Shown here: positions 13,380-28,088 of the stretch, piece after piece | Layout: every line of letters starts with the position of its first letter | Position numbering within the stretch: the first letter of the stretch is position 1 | From: Echiichthys vipera | Lineage: Eukaryota; Chordata; Actinopteri; Perciformes; Trachinidae | Assembly (NCBI GenBank): GCA_963691815.1 | Contig: OY829654.1 | Location: 11,794,798-11,858,797, forward strand | DNA length: 64,000 nt | Reading direction: 5' to 3' | The notes under the pieces: generated by a model | Seen by the model: the letters and a program-made list of their open reading frames with translations, nothing else | Databases searched by the model: none | What the model was told of the DNA's origin: nothing | Position numbers and translations under genes: made by a program

Positions 13380-16300
13380 CTGCAGGGGGTATACGGAGAG
13401 GGAGGTGGAAAAAAATCAATAGTTTTACCCCTATGTTTGAAAAAGGGAAGTGCATGGTGAGCGCAGAGATGTGACTGACCTTCAGGTGCCCTGGCGCCTT
13501 CCTTTCATGTGCAGAACAGATTACCAAGTGATTTTCAGTGGGGAAAATGAACTCACTGATGCATTGCGCTAATTTCATTTAACATTTAAAGAAATGAGAA
13601 GAACGGGTCCCACAGAGCTGCCACGGGCGAGGTGGAAAAGAAGGGGAATCGGGGAGGGAGAGCAGCTGCTGGAAACATGGTGCAGTCAGCAGGTTGTGTT
13701 GAATAGAGTTAGAGTGAGAGATAAGCCGGGAGCTATTAATTCATTACTCCACATATTACTCAATTTCAACTATCCCTTTACATCTCTCGAACTTAAGTCC
13801 ATCAGTTCTTCCTTGGTCTCTCCTTAGCTGAACATGGGCATGATCCTGAGGAGTGGTTGTTTCCTGCTGTTCATCAACATGGCAGACAACGTGTGTGTTT
13901 GAGTTCAAAAGGGCGATAGCCCAGCGTCATGGAGCAGGTCCAGGATTTTTCTTGCACCATCAGCACAGCTGTATTGGCTGTGGTAGAGATGCTTCTCTGC
14001 GATTTCTGCAACATAAAGAGTTAGATGGCTGCGCGCTTGACTTCTACTAATCCTATTACTCGAGAGTGCTGCTCTTAGAGGGCTCCAACCTCACTTTTAT
14101 TGGAAATCCTTGCCTTTATAAAGCCTTTTAGCCTTTGGCTGGGCTATTGCTCTCATAAATCTAGTTCCTGGCCTTTAGGCAATTCCCTCATGTTTGTATT
14201 ATTGCAATGTTGTTTATAGACATTTGTAGGGCTATACAGTAAGGTCTAAAACTTTTACCAGTATCGCTATTATATCATGGTATATTCATTTATCTTGAAA
14301 TGTCTATTTAAATGCTTCTGAATAACTGTACAATTACTGTACTGTAAAGTACAAGTTTGAGGCTCTTTTTCCTCTTCATTTATGTGATAACTTAAGTTAC
14401 TAGTAACACACAGACTTCACAGTGACAGTTATAAATAAATATGTCTCTGTCCATTCGCTGTTGAATTGCCGTATCTTGTGTCAACCTTTCTTTTTTTTTT
14501 TAAAGTAGAAAGAGACATTGTAGTTGTAATTTAACCATGGAAACGATTGCAAGAACAGTAAAAGATTGCAAGAACTAGAACAGGCATGGAGAGGAGCGAT
14601 GCAGAACAGAAGCACACAGATAAGAACGTTGTGGCTGTGCGCCTACGGAAGCGTGTGGAGCAAGTCTCCCAGCGCGCCAGTATTTGACATGCTGAGACAG
14701 TTGCATTGAGATGCAGGAGAGGACAGCAGTCAATTTCGGGCACTATGGCCATGAATTACTTTTTCACATAGACTTCTACTCAAAGGGCCAGTAAATATAT
14801 TACTTCGGCGGCTGGATTTGCACGCATTGTGTCATTACGTTAGAGCTGCTCGGCCGGTTACATGGTAGAGTCAAAATCCATACCATAGCACAAATTCCTA
14901 TATTTGTATACTTACTCTACTCTTATGATTATCATAATGCTTGTATTGTTCTCCTACAACTTTCAGATGAGGTCAGCCTTTTATTTGCTTTTTTTCCGTC
15001 AGTTGTCCTACACTTTTACAGTTTCATTAATGCCGTTCAGACTGAAACGACTAAAAGTCAGACAAAGGGAAAGCTGGGAAACAGCCAGGGCTGGCTGTAA
15101 TGCTTCTAATTTCCTCCTGAGCTGATCTCTAAATGTTTGTGCTTTGTCACTGCCACTACACCACGGAATAAAGTTACTCTTTCACCTCCCTCTGCCTCCT
15201 CCTTCTTGCTCTCTAATTCATCTAATTTCCGCCTCTTGGTTGATTCACTCCCCACCTCCTTTCAGTGGTGGCTCCTCCAGTGTCAGGCTAGCACTGCTAG
15301 CTGTTCCGTATTCTGGGACCGTTGTGTCTCCGGTGGAGAGTGATTGTGCCGGTGGCAGGGAGGTCAATTGGAAGAAATTGCGTTGCAGCCACCGTGGAGC
15401 TGAGGCGAGAGGGAACAAACTGGATATTAGCCCAATCCATGTAGGCGGGCATGTTTACACCATCCACACTGCCCCCACCCTCAGCACACACATATACACT
15501 CACACATTCCTTCACTTTGGTCAGCTGCTTACCGGAGATATGGAACCAGGCAGAGACGGTATTAAACTAGAATATATATAATTATCCTGCATTAGTTTAA
15601 TCTTGATTTTCATGTTTGGATACACTTGAAGCACTTTGGAGTGTGACAAAGTACAGATTGTATTATTAAAAGGAATTTCTGCACTTTCTGCTTTGTGACT
15701 TTCCAGCATGTCCCTGCAGCCTTGTTAGCTAGGCCAGTAGAGTAAAGCCACACAGCTCAAGGTGCCTGTGTGTTGGCGCTTAGCTCAGGATTAAAGTGTG
15801 TCAATTTCAGCTTCTGGGGGCATAGCTCTTGTTGCAAGCTCACTTTGTTCTCTACCTAGGTAAAAAACAATGTCTTTCAAAGGGTGTCAGCATTGGTTGT
15901 TTTTCTGTCTCCCATCTGATGCTGCTGGATGGGTTAAAGCAAGAAATGCTTTCTTTATGTAATAGTCAGCAAGTTACCAGATATACAGTAACCAGTCAGC
16001 CACACTAAGATTTTACCTTCATGTGTACAGTAAGTGCACACGCAAGGGTGCATCATGACATACGTATATTGGATATTCATACCCCAAAAGCAAAAGCAGG
16101 TTTGACCCCAGTATGAGAATATCAATATGAAGAAGGACTAATGTGAAGTTGTGAACATGCATCACAATCAGAAGATATTTATTATCAGTATACTGTACTG
16201 TAAGTACATATTCACATTCCTAATGTCACCAAACTATGTTTATACAGTTATCTTTTTGTAAAAGGTACCGACAGCAACACCAGTCATGGCTCTAGAGGGA

Positions 16301-19300
16301 CATAGTTGTTCGTTTATGTATATCAGTTAACTAAATTATATAGGATTGGAATGGCAGCAGACGTATCTGAAATGGACATCTTAAAACATTGGTATGTCGA
16401 ACCAAAATTATCTGTACTGGGGATAAGTGAGATCCATTTTACCTAGGTGAAAATATTGTTGACCCTTAAACATCTCAAAAACTGTCTTCCTGCTCTTCCA
16501 AAAACCTTTTTTGAATGTTTGCTTGCCAACAGAAACTCCACACGTGCCAAACACACCAGTTGAGCAATGTGCTCGGCATTACTCCATTCTGTATTCTGGT
16601 TCAACCAGGAGGGTGTGCATAAAAAACAGATCTACTGTACCTTTGCCAGTTAAACAAAGTGCTTGGGCATTTTCCTAGATACCATGTGGGACTAAATACA
16701 TTGTAGCACAAATCTCAAACAGCGTCTCCCAAAAGAAAAGAAAGATGTGCCACCACTCGTCTGATCTGATAGTGCTATCCGTACGCTTCATACACATACT
16801 AATGGAGGTTGGCATTGGCAATTTCCGGTTGAGACCTTTTGTTGTTGTGATGAGTAATTAACAATGGCCTACAAAGATGTTGGTGTGAATATTTAATAGT
16901 GACAAAGCGGGGGAGTGAGTAGACAGTGTTAAAACTACGACTCATGTATAATTCATAGTCACTGACAGTGATTGGACTATCTTGCTTCTCTCTCACCCCT
17001 CCCTCCCCTCTCTCCCTTCATATCCCAGGGTACACTGGGTTCTCCTTGTATAGAGGAGAATCCAATGTGGAATAGCACTTCATATCTTGTTAGACGATTT
17101 ATTCATGGTAATGAAGGGTTTTAATGTACTGTACAGCTCAGAGCTCCAGCTTTGGTTGTAACATACTCAGCAATGATCTGTGGAATGGATTATTTGAGCA
17201 CTGGCTTTAATTCAGATTCAATTACAGGGCTGGTGTCGTAGGATGGGATGTGACCTCTAATGTCTGTCCACGCTGTCTCATTCTGAGCATTTTACTGCCA
17301 AGCATGACATAACAACGCTGGTTCAAGCGCTACAACTGTTAAGACTGTGTGTCTGGGCCAGGCAGCCTGCTTTTCCTCTCAGTATTCCCCAGGTATTCAT
17401 GTCCAACCCGTGCCTCTCTCAATGTCTCTCTCTCTCCCTCTCTCCTTAACTCTGACGATCTGACTTTCTGTTTGCTGTGGCTCTCTTATCTCCTTGCCCT
17501 CACCATCTCAGTCTCTCAGTCCCTCATTTGTGCAACCCTTCACCCCTCAAACACACTTCCACACACAGGTTTTTGAGCACACCGACTGATACAATCACAA
17601 TTACACATACACATGGGATCACACACATATTTATACCCACACACCTTTTAGATGATGTCTCTTCTCCATTTATTCTCCCATCCATTGATCTAGAAAATAA
17701 AACACTCTTCTGTAAAGCAGCCTATCAACGGGCATCATAACCCAGGTCCAGAGACCAGGTTCTACCTGATTGGTTTCCACCAGGCTGCTCACATATACCA
17801 TGCAACATATGTCTTTTGGAGCAAGATGGATGGAGTGATTACAAAAGAACACATGGTTTGACATTTATTAGTTGCTTTTTAGTTCAGATGTTTTCTCATT
17901 TCCTAGCAGCATTGGACTTTGGTACTTTTTTTTTCAACTGAAATTGATTGCCTTGTTACTCAGCATCTTTCTTTCACTCACACACACATTCTCTCTTTCT
18001 GTTTTTTTTGTCCCCAGCCAGTTGGAGGGAGTAAATAACTATTGATTTGGGCCAACAGAAGCTTGCTAGCTAAGATACTATTGTACTAACTGCTCCCTTT
18101 GTCTCTTGTCCCTGTTGTTAGTGTGTAGCGCTCGCTTTGTTTGTGCGGGTTAGACCGAACAGGAAGTTCAGTTTGAGTTTGTTTGGAAATATTGATTATG
18201 GTGGCTTTTGCAACATGTTCATACACCTATCTTATATAGTATATATATATCATAGTACGTATCACCCTCTCCACAGGACAATGAGAAAAAATAGCTAGTG
18301 TTTTTGACCTTTTTTGTGGCCATTTCCAAAGTAAGCTGGCTAAAATTGAACATGTCTTTACTTCAAGATTTTCGGCCTTGCCTCCACGTAGGACCATTTT
18401 GTTAAACATCAAAAAAATGTAGATTTACAAAACTGTTCTCCATCTGAAAACAATGGTCATGCATTTTAGTGTAGATGGGCAAAATACAGGCTGGTGCAGA
18501 GCTTCCAGTAAGATGATTTCTTATTACGACAACATGCAGATGTCTGTGCAGACGCTTTATGGTGAGTGTGCTGATGTGCTTAATGTGCTCATTAAATCAG
18601 CGACAGCAACACATGTGTTTCTGCTCATTCTGCCCACATGAGGCTGAATAGTAATTCAATTTGCAGCCTCCCTGGTTAGCCACATGTGCTAATGCCTGCA
18701 CCCGGCCTTGATGCAGCCTGACACTGCCACACTGGAGATTCTGTATGTAAGCTTTTGTTGCCAGAAGGCTCTGGTGGTATAGTGAGGTACTGGACTGTCT
18801 GTGACATTGTCTGAGTGTGTGTGATGTCGAGTTGGGTTTAAAGGAGGTAAGGGACAGGGCCACACCTGGCCTCCTTAGCACAATGGGGACATTTTGTTTG
18901 CCAGAGAGATATCAGCTTCATTTGAGTTTTCATTTCATTTTTAATCAGGCAATCCAGTGAGGTTAGAAAGCTAAAATAAGAGTCATTAATAAAGACACAC
19001 ACTGTCCACCAGGATCTGGGTGTCTTACAGCAGAGACAAAAAAAACAAAAAACAAAACAACCACAGGCAATTATATTTATCCAGTCAAAAAAGATTAACC
19101 TAGGGCTGGCAGATGCAAATGGCTGAAAGAGTGAATCACCCTTGTTATAGTGTCATCCTTGTCACCTTTGCTTGGGCGCAGGCACAAGACAAATCTATCT
19201 GTGTGTGACCTGACACTGGCCTCATAACAGTGATTGAGACAAGGAGACAATGGGATCAGCAGGTCATCAGTGGGTTCCTGTTAGAAGAGAAGGCATCATT

Positions 19301-19399
19301 AAAAATTGCATTGCAATTGAGTCATATAGACATTCACTCCTCCGGCAAAGAAGTTATAGCTGTGGCTCAACATTTCAACTACACTGTCTCGGTCTGGCC

Positions 19400-19544
<145 letters not shown>

Positions 19545-19833
19545 TTTTTCCTTTCCACCCTCTGCTCAGAAGATTCACTATAACACTGTAAACCACTCTG
19601 TTGGAGACAGGAATAAATGGAAGTGACACCCCATGTATCCTCCTGTGTAACCTCAGGCCAGATTCCCTATAGAGTATTAACACTGCCATATGCTGTTTCC
19701 AGTCACAGCAGGGAAACAACAGTGCTATGAAGCTTTTAAAATCAATTCTGTTGTTTAAAAGACCACAAAACTCCATTAAATGCAAACCCTAGTCTCATAT
19801 AATATTGTTATCATTGCATTGGTCTTGATTTCC

Positions 19834-19852
19834 GTGTGTGTGTGTGTGTGTG
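19834..19852. repeat. (GT)n microsatellite, short
   Basis: Short GT run followed by ATGTAGA. Confidence 0.9.
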
Positions 19853-21047
19853 TATGTAGACTTTTATGTCTTAAATCAAGGAACTCTCTCTCTGAAATTC
19901 CCCAATATGGTAAAATAATAATACCAACATACTTGTTTGTAGTTAATACTGTTTAATACCTAATTTTGAAGTTTAGTATTGGTGCTAAGGTATGATGTTT
20001 TTATGGATTTTCATCAAAAATACTACCCACCACTTGTGGAAAGAAAAGAAAAGAAAGAAGAGAAAGAAAGAAAGAGAAAATAAGTGGACATAAAAGCATT
20101 ATGATGTGTATAAACGAACATGCAAAGTTCGTTTTCCTTCTCTGTTAATGAGTATTTGGTTTTGCTTATGTGTGCTTGTAATGTATGCCTGCGACAATAC
20201 GTGCATCCATGCACATAGAGAATCCGTAATTGAGTTGACTTGCTGTTAAGTGCGTACAAGCAGATCGGCAGGGTTCAGCTGCCCAGCGTATGGCTGAGTG
20301 ATGCTATCCGCATGGCAGCCACTGCGCTTCCAATACACAAACTCCACCATATTTCCCAAACAAGTGTCGGCTGGTGTGCTTAGTCTCAGCGCCACCTCAG
20401 ATCAACAATATTAATGCACTCCAAATATTAGTTTTCTCCCTCATTACAAAGCTCGGTGCTCTACGCCTGAACCCACAGCAGTCCTCGAGGATGAAGACAG
20501 TAGTGCGTGTGTGTGTGTGTGTGTCTTTCAAGCCAATTACACTGTACTGCCTCTGGTTTCATTTTGCTTGAAGAGAATATCCTGCGCCTGTGTGCTTGCT
20601 GTTATTTGTTCTTATAGACACAAGTATCTGTATATTGCTACTGACGAATTCTTACTGTATCACGGCACTGAATTGGTTTGCACTTGTTTGTGCAAAAGAA
20701 TATGAATGTATTTAGACAAGAGCCATGACAGTCTCACTAAAGAGTTCTTCTTCTAAAGGCTTCTCGCCAAGCCTAAGTGGGAGAATAGTAAATAGAGAAC
20801 GAGAGGAGAGTTGTGCATTGTGAAATCCCCATCTGCTGTAAAGTGGGGGGCTGACACTTTCAATTTGTTCAGCTTTGCGTTCGTCCCTCCCTCTCAGCTC
20901 TCTCTCTCTCCTCTCCCTGATTGCTCTCATCCTTGATCTTCCTTCTGTGTATGCTCTTGTTTTTGTTGGGCAAAGCCTCCTTGGTCTGCTTCATACGGTA
21001 ACCACAGATCTATCTTGGTGACAAGGCCTTGGCTTGAGTCCCACAGT

Positions 21048-21392
21048 GTAGGAAGAATAAGAAGAGGTCCTTTATTAATCCAGCAAGGGGAAATTAAAAT
21101 TTTTCAATCTGTTATTATTCAGGTCACACACACACAGGCCCGAATACACACACATGCAAACAGGACCTATATACATGCAATTGATGGAGAGATGTCAGAG
21201 CGAGGGTGCCAAATGGATCAAGGCCCCAAGCAGTTGGGGGTTCGGTGCCTTGCTCAACAGCACCTCGGCAGTGCCCAGGAGATGAACTGGCACCTCTCCA
21301 GCCACCAGTCCACACTCCATCCATGTTCCACACAGGGACTCTAACCAGCGACCCTACGTTTCGGGTCACCTATGGACTGAGCTACTGTCGCA
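21048..21392 (-). mobile_element. tRNA-derived SINE, minus strand
   Basis: Read on the minus strand, the head at about 21392-21371 reads CGACAGTAGCTCAGTCCATA, resembling a polymerase III box A. The complement of 21335-21346 reads GGTTAGAGTCCC, a box-B-like motif. The spacing is as expected for a tRNA-derived head. The body (complement of GTGCCTTGCTCAACAGCACC, then CAGTGCCCAGGAGATGAACT) matches a widespread teleost SINE as I remember it. The far end (complement of TCCTTTATTAATCCAGCAAG) is the TTAATAAAGGA-type tail shared with LINE partners. A CA-rich patch near 21124-21156 interrupts the body. It is an old copy with degenerate boxes and no clear flanking duplication. Confidence 0.7.
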
Positions 21393-22350
21393 ATGCAAAC
21401 AGGTACTAGCTGTTGAAAACAACTTAATGTATTGAGTACATTCTTTGCGTTTCATAGACCTAAAATTGCAAGTAAATATTTGTTTTTTGACTGTGCCTTC
21501 ACTTCATTGTAATTACATTGTGGATGTTCAGTTCTCCTTGAGGGACCATGGGAAATGTTTCGCACCATGTGAATGTGGCTGCTATGACCACTTTCTCCTG
21601 GGGCGCAGGCCAAATGTTAGCTTCTTTAACCTTTTCCCATGGTTAGAAAAAGCCTTGGGAAAGCTGTGGGTACAAACCACCTGAATTATTCTCATTTCAG
21701 TACCATGAAATGTGGTTTTGGCTCTATCATGGTTTAGGAATAAAGCACTTACCGTAAGAGTGGATATATCGACATGTCTTGTATTTACAGCAAGCCCTTC
21801 AACTGGTGAACACTATGCATTATTTGTCTTTGTGAGAAAACACTTCCCTTTGTCTCCTGCGTAGAGAGAGCAGTAGATAAATTAATTCAATTATCAGCCC
21901 TTTCAAGCTCAGTTAGGTCAAGAAAACCATTGCATTAAATCCAATCATGAGATAGCAGGTGGATTTCTACCCAATTTGCTGGTCTAAATGTGATTTCCAC
22001 ACATACATAGATGCATAACACCTCATTTTGGAGATGTTATTTCTTTTTTGTTTTATTATAAAATACTTGTCAGACCTTAGAATGATTTATTCTTACATTC
22101 CCTAATGTCATGACCCCATAACAAGCTGCTACTGCATCAGCTGTAGTACTGTTTTGCTTTCAACGAGTGTTACTTATCCAACAAACAATGCAGGTTAGTA
22201 AAAGGTTTTCTGTGAAGCCAGAGTGAGAGATGAGGTTTTTGGATAGAATGAGAGCCTGAGGAACTGCGACTAAAGGAGGGAGTAGAAGGGTACGAAAAGG
22301 GTCACAGTGGCTGCTCTTTAATGTAAAACCACTTATCCATTTTTCTCCTG

Positions 22351-22453
<103 letters not shown>

Positions 22454-22571
22454 TGTGTGAGTGTGTGTGTCTTCCTGCTGCTTTTATCAGGGCAGACAGG
22501 TCTCGTATCCACATTAGAAGAGAACACCAAATTTATGGGCTTCAGCACTGCTGTATTGCATTGGTGCATGG

Positions 22572-22574
<3 letters not shown>

Positions 22575-22638
<64 letters not shown>

Positions 22639-22646
22639 ACACACAC
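22575..22646. repeat. (AC)n microsatellite, about 70 bp
   Basis: AC run interrupted once (CATACA at about 22632-22636). It is complementary in sense to the GT array 120 bp upstream. Confidence 0.97.
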
Positions 22647-22875
22647 GCTCACACCTTCCCATTTACACACAAACACCTTTTCCTTTGTTGGACATCCTGA
22701 AGGGGAGCCAATTCCTCTGGCGACTGTGGCAATAAATGAGGTTGAGATGGTAGTGGAATGGGAGGGAATGGAGAAAAAAAGGGTAGGGAGCAAACAGGAG
22801 ACACTAATGAAGTATGAAGGGCTGAACATGGCCGCATGGTTCCTGCCAAGCACCAGCAGACCCCCAACCCCACCA

Positions 22876-23017
<142 letters not shown>

Positions 23018-24154
23018 CGCTCTCTCTGAGCTTCACCTGCCCCAGGGACACAGAGCAGGAGGTGGGTCACTCAAGAGAGGCAAAGGACTGTAAAGCTCAT
23101 GCTGATTTTAAAAAGGAGCAGAAACTATTTTAACAATTACTTTTTTATCTCCGGAGCATTTTATTATAATTACATTGCCGTTTTCATCCAAGGGGAGCAT
23201 TTAGCGTTTATTCCGCTCTCAGCTTCTCACCCCTTTGTACCTGGCACTCTGTAGAGCTACATAAAAATGACATTGCCAAAAATGTCAAAGCTATTACTGT
23301 ATCATTTGCACAGCCTGCACTCAGCTGTGCACCTTTCTTGGTGTTCAAACATGCCTGTATTCATATGTGACCACACACAGTTGTGCATTCACTCAAGTCC
23401 ACCCATGGGCAGGCACTACCACAATGTCTTTCTTGTCTTGTCTTTTAAGCACATTTGTTTTGTGAAAAAGTCCAGCCCCTGCCTAGCGTACCTTTTTCTT
23501 TAACTCCTTCCTTTCTGCTCTAATAATGTTTGCTCACCCCTTAAGCAGGAAGTGAGCTTATTCTTATTTGCATCATCCGCTATTGTTATATCATTCTGAA
23601 ATGAATCATATCCACCATTATTAAGGATATTCCAGCAAGAGGTGAGCGCATTTTACAGGAGGCTTAAGCAAGGAAATAGACAACAATCTCAGTCAATATA
23701 TATATATGCCCCACATACAGAAGCTGATTGAGTGGGGCTAACCAGAAAATGCCAATTAACTGCATCAATCAGCAGGTGTATATTATTCTCATTTAATTAC
23801 ATTTTATTATTTTACTTAAAATCATTTTTTAAAATGTAGCTGTGCACCTGAATACCTGTACCATAAAAACAATTCATACACTCTTCAGCACCACACCACT
23901 AGTTTTAAGGGCTTCCTCTTTTCATATGGCAGGGCATGGCAGAAAAAAGTATTAGTTCTAATTGTGCGCTGTCTTAGTGCACTTCAATGTACAGTACTAC
24001 ACTATGTGCAATTGTACTTACTTGTGTAGTGCTTGAATTTCCATAGTGTTTCAGTAGTATTGTCTCAAATTGCACACTTCCATTCAAATTGCACCCCGTG
24101 CTGCTCATGGGTGTGTCAATGTGGTTTGAATAATTAGATTAGATGAGAGGATGG

Positions 24155-24284
24155 GCAGGTAGCCTCTGCCATCAGTGTATGAGTGTCTGTGTGAATGGCT
24201 GAACGTGACTAGTGTAAAAAAAGCGCTTTGATAGTCAGAAAACTAGAAAGGTTCTATATACTGTAAGTACAACATTTACCATTA
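24155..24284 (+). repeat. Teleost interspersed-repeat tail (GCGCTTTGATAGTCAGAA type)
   Basis: The segment carries AGCCTCTGCCATCAGTGTAT, then GTGTGAATGGCTGAACGTGA, AAAGCGCTTTGATAGTCAGA, ACTAGAAAGGTTCTATATA and ACATTTACCATT in order. This is a block order I recall from a widespread fish repeat ending in a GCGCTATATAAGT-like tail. The left boundary is uncertain, there is no coding content, and the parent element class is not settled by sequence alone. Confidence 0.6.
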
Positions 24285-24687
24285 CGTTGCCGGCATAAGC
24301 AGTAGCAGACGGTGACCATTGAAGACAAGTGTCTAGCATTCCACAGTCAACTTTTTTACCCTAATGAGTGCAGCATCCGGGTACTCATAGTGTACTGCAT
24401 TTTTTCATGATTGTCAGTGTGAACTCACCTATGCCAAAAAGCAAGTGTATGCACAGAAGTAATCAAATTGAGACATAAAATATGTCTCATTTCACAGATA
24501 TGTTTCTCCACATTCTCCCTACTCTCATTACTTCTGCAAGTGGAAGAAAGAAGTAGAGATCGTGAATGTGAGAAAACACATGTGGAAGGGAAACGGGATG
24601 TTTTCACTGTGTGTTTGTACGTTTTTTGGGTCCAGTAAGGAGAGAGCTTCACACATTTCAATTGAAGGTTATTACTGTTTTAGTGCA

Positions 24688-24738
24688 GTGTGTGTGCGCG
24701 TGTGTGTGTGTGTGTGTGTGTGTGCGCGTGTGTGTGTG

Positions 24739-24798
<60 letters not shown>

Positions 24799-24840
24799 TG
24801 TGTATGTGTGTGTTTGTGTGTTTGTGTGTGTATTTGTGTG
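24688..24840. repeat. Imperfect (GT)n microsatellite, about 150 bp
   Basis: GT array with GCGC substitutions on the left (TGTGCGCGTGTG twice) and TTTGT or TATTTGT variants on the right. The interruption pattern suggests an older array than the pure runs elsewhere in the window. Confidence 0.96.
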
Positions 24841-25878
24841 TTCACTTGTTGCACTACAATAAAACCCGTCAGTACATGTTCTTAATATGCATCAGTGAAT
24901 CCACATCTGTTGCCATGGCTTTGTTATGACATGCCCCGAACATGTCAGTGGAGTTGAACCGGCCTGTCACTGGTCTGTCAGCTGTAAATGAATGACGTGA
25001 TCTTGTTATGCCCTTTTTTGACCTTAGACTTTTCCATTTGAAAAAATAAATTCCAATCCAACAATTCCAGTATTCAGTCAGATTTTTTATTCAAAAGCAA
25101 ACGTTAGACTTGTAAAACTCTGGATGCTTTATTCAAATAAAACAATTGTACTTATTTGGGGTTAAAGGCGTGTACAAGTGTGTATTGTTGACAGTGCAAA
25201 CCATTCAATTTGTGCATTTTTGTGTGCACAAGTGTATAGTATGGTGTGCACGTTTGACAGTGATGGTGGTTTGGAGCTTTAAAAAAGAAAGCCTGCAGCT
25301 TCTGCTTGGCTCCATGCCAGACAGCGGGACAAATACATCTCTAATGGGGACAAACATCCCACTGAAGACATAGTACTAACATCAAACAGCTCACCACACA
25401 TTGGATTGAATCCAGGTTTTCCTAAACTGGTCGACTAAGCTGATGACTGAAGAAGTGAAAAATTAAATTTGCTTGCAGTGCTGACTGTGATGGGTAATCA
25501 ACTGCTTTAACCAAATTTCTTCTTTACAGGGATTAAAAATATCTTGACATCGTAGTAGCCTTTCATATAGTCAGCATTCTGGTAATGTGACATGTGATTA
25601 GTCCATCATGTCACATTAAAGGGACATAATATAAGTGTTACTCCAAAAGTTGATCGTTGGCCCGGGATCAAACTGTAAATGCCTGGGCAAGCGGAAAATG
25701 CCACTTTTATGCAGTCCAGGCACATGCAACCAGTGAGGACTGCAGATAGAACTCTAGGGCTCCGTGGCCCGTTTTCCTTATCCCCCCTCATTAAAATTTC
25801 CTTAATCTGCATTCTCTACTTCTTTGCCCCTCTTTTCTTGTCTGTCTGTATATATGCATCTGTATGTAAGAATGTATG

Positions 25879-25884
<6 letters not shown>

Positions 25885-25924
<40 letters not shown>
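25885..25924. repeat. (TG)n microsatellite
   Basis: Uninterrupted TG run of about 40 bp preceded by TATGTATATA. Confidence 0.96.
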
Positions 25925-25926
<2 letters not shown>

Positions 25927-27985
25927 TGTATATGTGCGTGTGCCTGTGTATGCCAGCTCAGGACTAGGCCCAGGGAGAGATAATGAAATAATAACTCTTA
26001 TCAAACCACTGCAGACTGAGTGGAGCTCTCTCTCTTTTGCTCTTACTCACTTCTCTGTCTGCTCGTTTTTGCTGCTGTTCTCTGTGCTTCAGCACTTGTC
26101 TCTCAGGCTGATTCCCTGACTGATTCTTCCTGCCACTCGCTCAGATGATACAGCGCTAATCCAGCTGTGATGTACCAGCAGATGCATCTGATTCTCATCC
26201 TGACTCTTAGTTGTGCTGTGTGGTCTCTACTTTATGAGTATGGGTGCATATGGAGATGCAGTGTATAGAGAGACAGTTAAAGTTGCATTGACACTTTTAT
26301 TTTGGTAATTTTCATACACAGGATAAGGGGTCTTTAGACTGTAGAAGATGAAAGTCTTCTGAACAGTGGCCCCCGCCTCATTATGGATCCAGAGCTGCTC
26401 CTCATCCTAGAGATAAATTATTCATAACATGGCCCAAATGAATCATATTCTTTTTAACCCTCTGTGCATCCCTTTATCTCTCCGCCCCTTCAACCTGCCT
26501 CACCAACCGCGGTGAGGGTGTAGGATGTTGACTGTGGAGAGAATCTTGTGCCAGAACCTCAAATAAAGGACAGTTTGGTGTCAGCTCACTAATGAACAGT
26601 GAGTCTGTTATTGCCAAAGCATTAATATGCCTCCTCTGGTTGCTGTACATTTAACCTGTGTTTCAACACTAGTTTGAATATTGACTTTCACAACATGCGG
26701 CCTCCCTGCCCCTCACTTTTAGCTTTGTCCTTTTTTCTTGTCTGAGTTAAAATACAGTTAATAAATGAATAGTTTCATGTAAGTTTACTTTTTTGCACAT
26801 CCTTTAACTGCCCTCTCTCTTTCTCTGCCATCTCCTTACCCTCCCTTTCCTTTTCCCTCATTTTTCAGTGGTCTTTTGTCTTTCTCTCCTCGTTCATTCA
26901 CTGCCCATTTCCCACCTCTCTCTATCTCTGTCTGTCTGCAGTAGCCTAACCATTTAAAAAGAACATTAAAAAGAGATGGGAGGGATAAACTGAGAGAGGT
27001 TGGAGAAAGAGTGAGAGAGATGACGGAGCGAAGGTGAAGGAGAAGAGGGTGAAGGCAGAGGTGTGAGGCAGAGAGCAGCGGATGCCTAAGCGATGCTGAC
27101 AGGGACACATTTGCTCCAGAGCTGTGGAATTGTGTTGTGTGAAATTGAAACAGCGGAGCATCAGGAGCAGTTATTTGCAATAAATTTCAACTGCTTCAAC
27201 ACTTCTCAGGTGCCCCCCTTTCACTGCCGTCCCTACCATTCATTTTCCCTCTTTTTCTTTTTTTAAGTCACTTCTAGCTTTATTCTTTGTTTCTCTCATG
27301 CCCTTTGCTTCTCTTTCTGTTTCCATCTCTCCCTGTATGTCTTTCTTTCTTGCTTTTCACTTTGGTCTGCTGGGCGTGTTTGTTTCCAAGCCTGCCAGTT
27401 GATTGGGACAGGCTTGGTTTCTCCACCACAGGCCTCTTACATTCTCATTTCCTCCCTTAGCATCACGCTAAGCAGCAGTGACAGGCACCAAGGCTATCAG
27501 CCAGTTGAAATGCTGAATTAATTAGTTTAATTTCATACCTTTTCATTTAGCCACCCACACAGTCAAGGCACGGTTTGTCAATGCATTCTAATACATTTCG
27601 CATGCACGCTATTTTTTGGATGCTGTGGTTCGTAGGGGGGGTCAGGAGGATGCCAACCAGAAGAGGAGGAGGACGGGGGAACATTAGCACCTTTCATACA
27701 GTGTAGTTAATGAATCAGGATGTAATGGAGTGTTTCTAATAATAAAAGGCAATTTCCAAAATCATTTTCGTCAGCTGATTATACAATTCCATTTTACGCT
27801 GTAGAGGCCTTGTGATAACATTACCAACAGACCTGTTAAACAGGAAATGGGAAGTGACATGAAGTTTGGCACCATAACCTCATATGAGCCTGTCAGGTCT
27901 TTGAGGAGCTCACAGATGCTGTGATTAAAATATTAATTATTCCGAATTCTTCTAATGCTGTGTCCCCCCACTCTTCTTCTATTGT

Positions 27986-28088
<103 letters not shown>

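Noticed and set aside
15144..15581. 145-codon plus-strand open frame
   Set aside because: Ser/Pro/His-rich low-complexity reading with no domain; an overlapping frame on the same strand is also open.
18770..18800. tRNA-like GCTCTGGTGGTATAGTGAGG
   Set aside because: Resembles a tRNA D-arm, but no box B or acceptor-stem pairing follows at the right distance.
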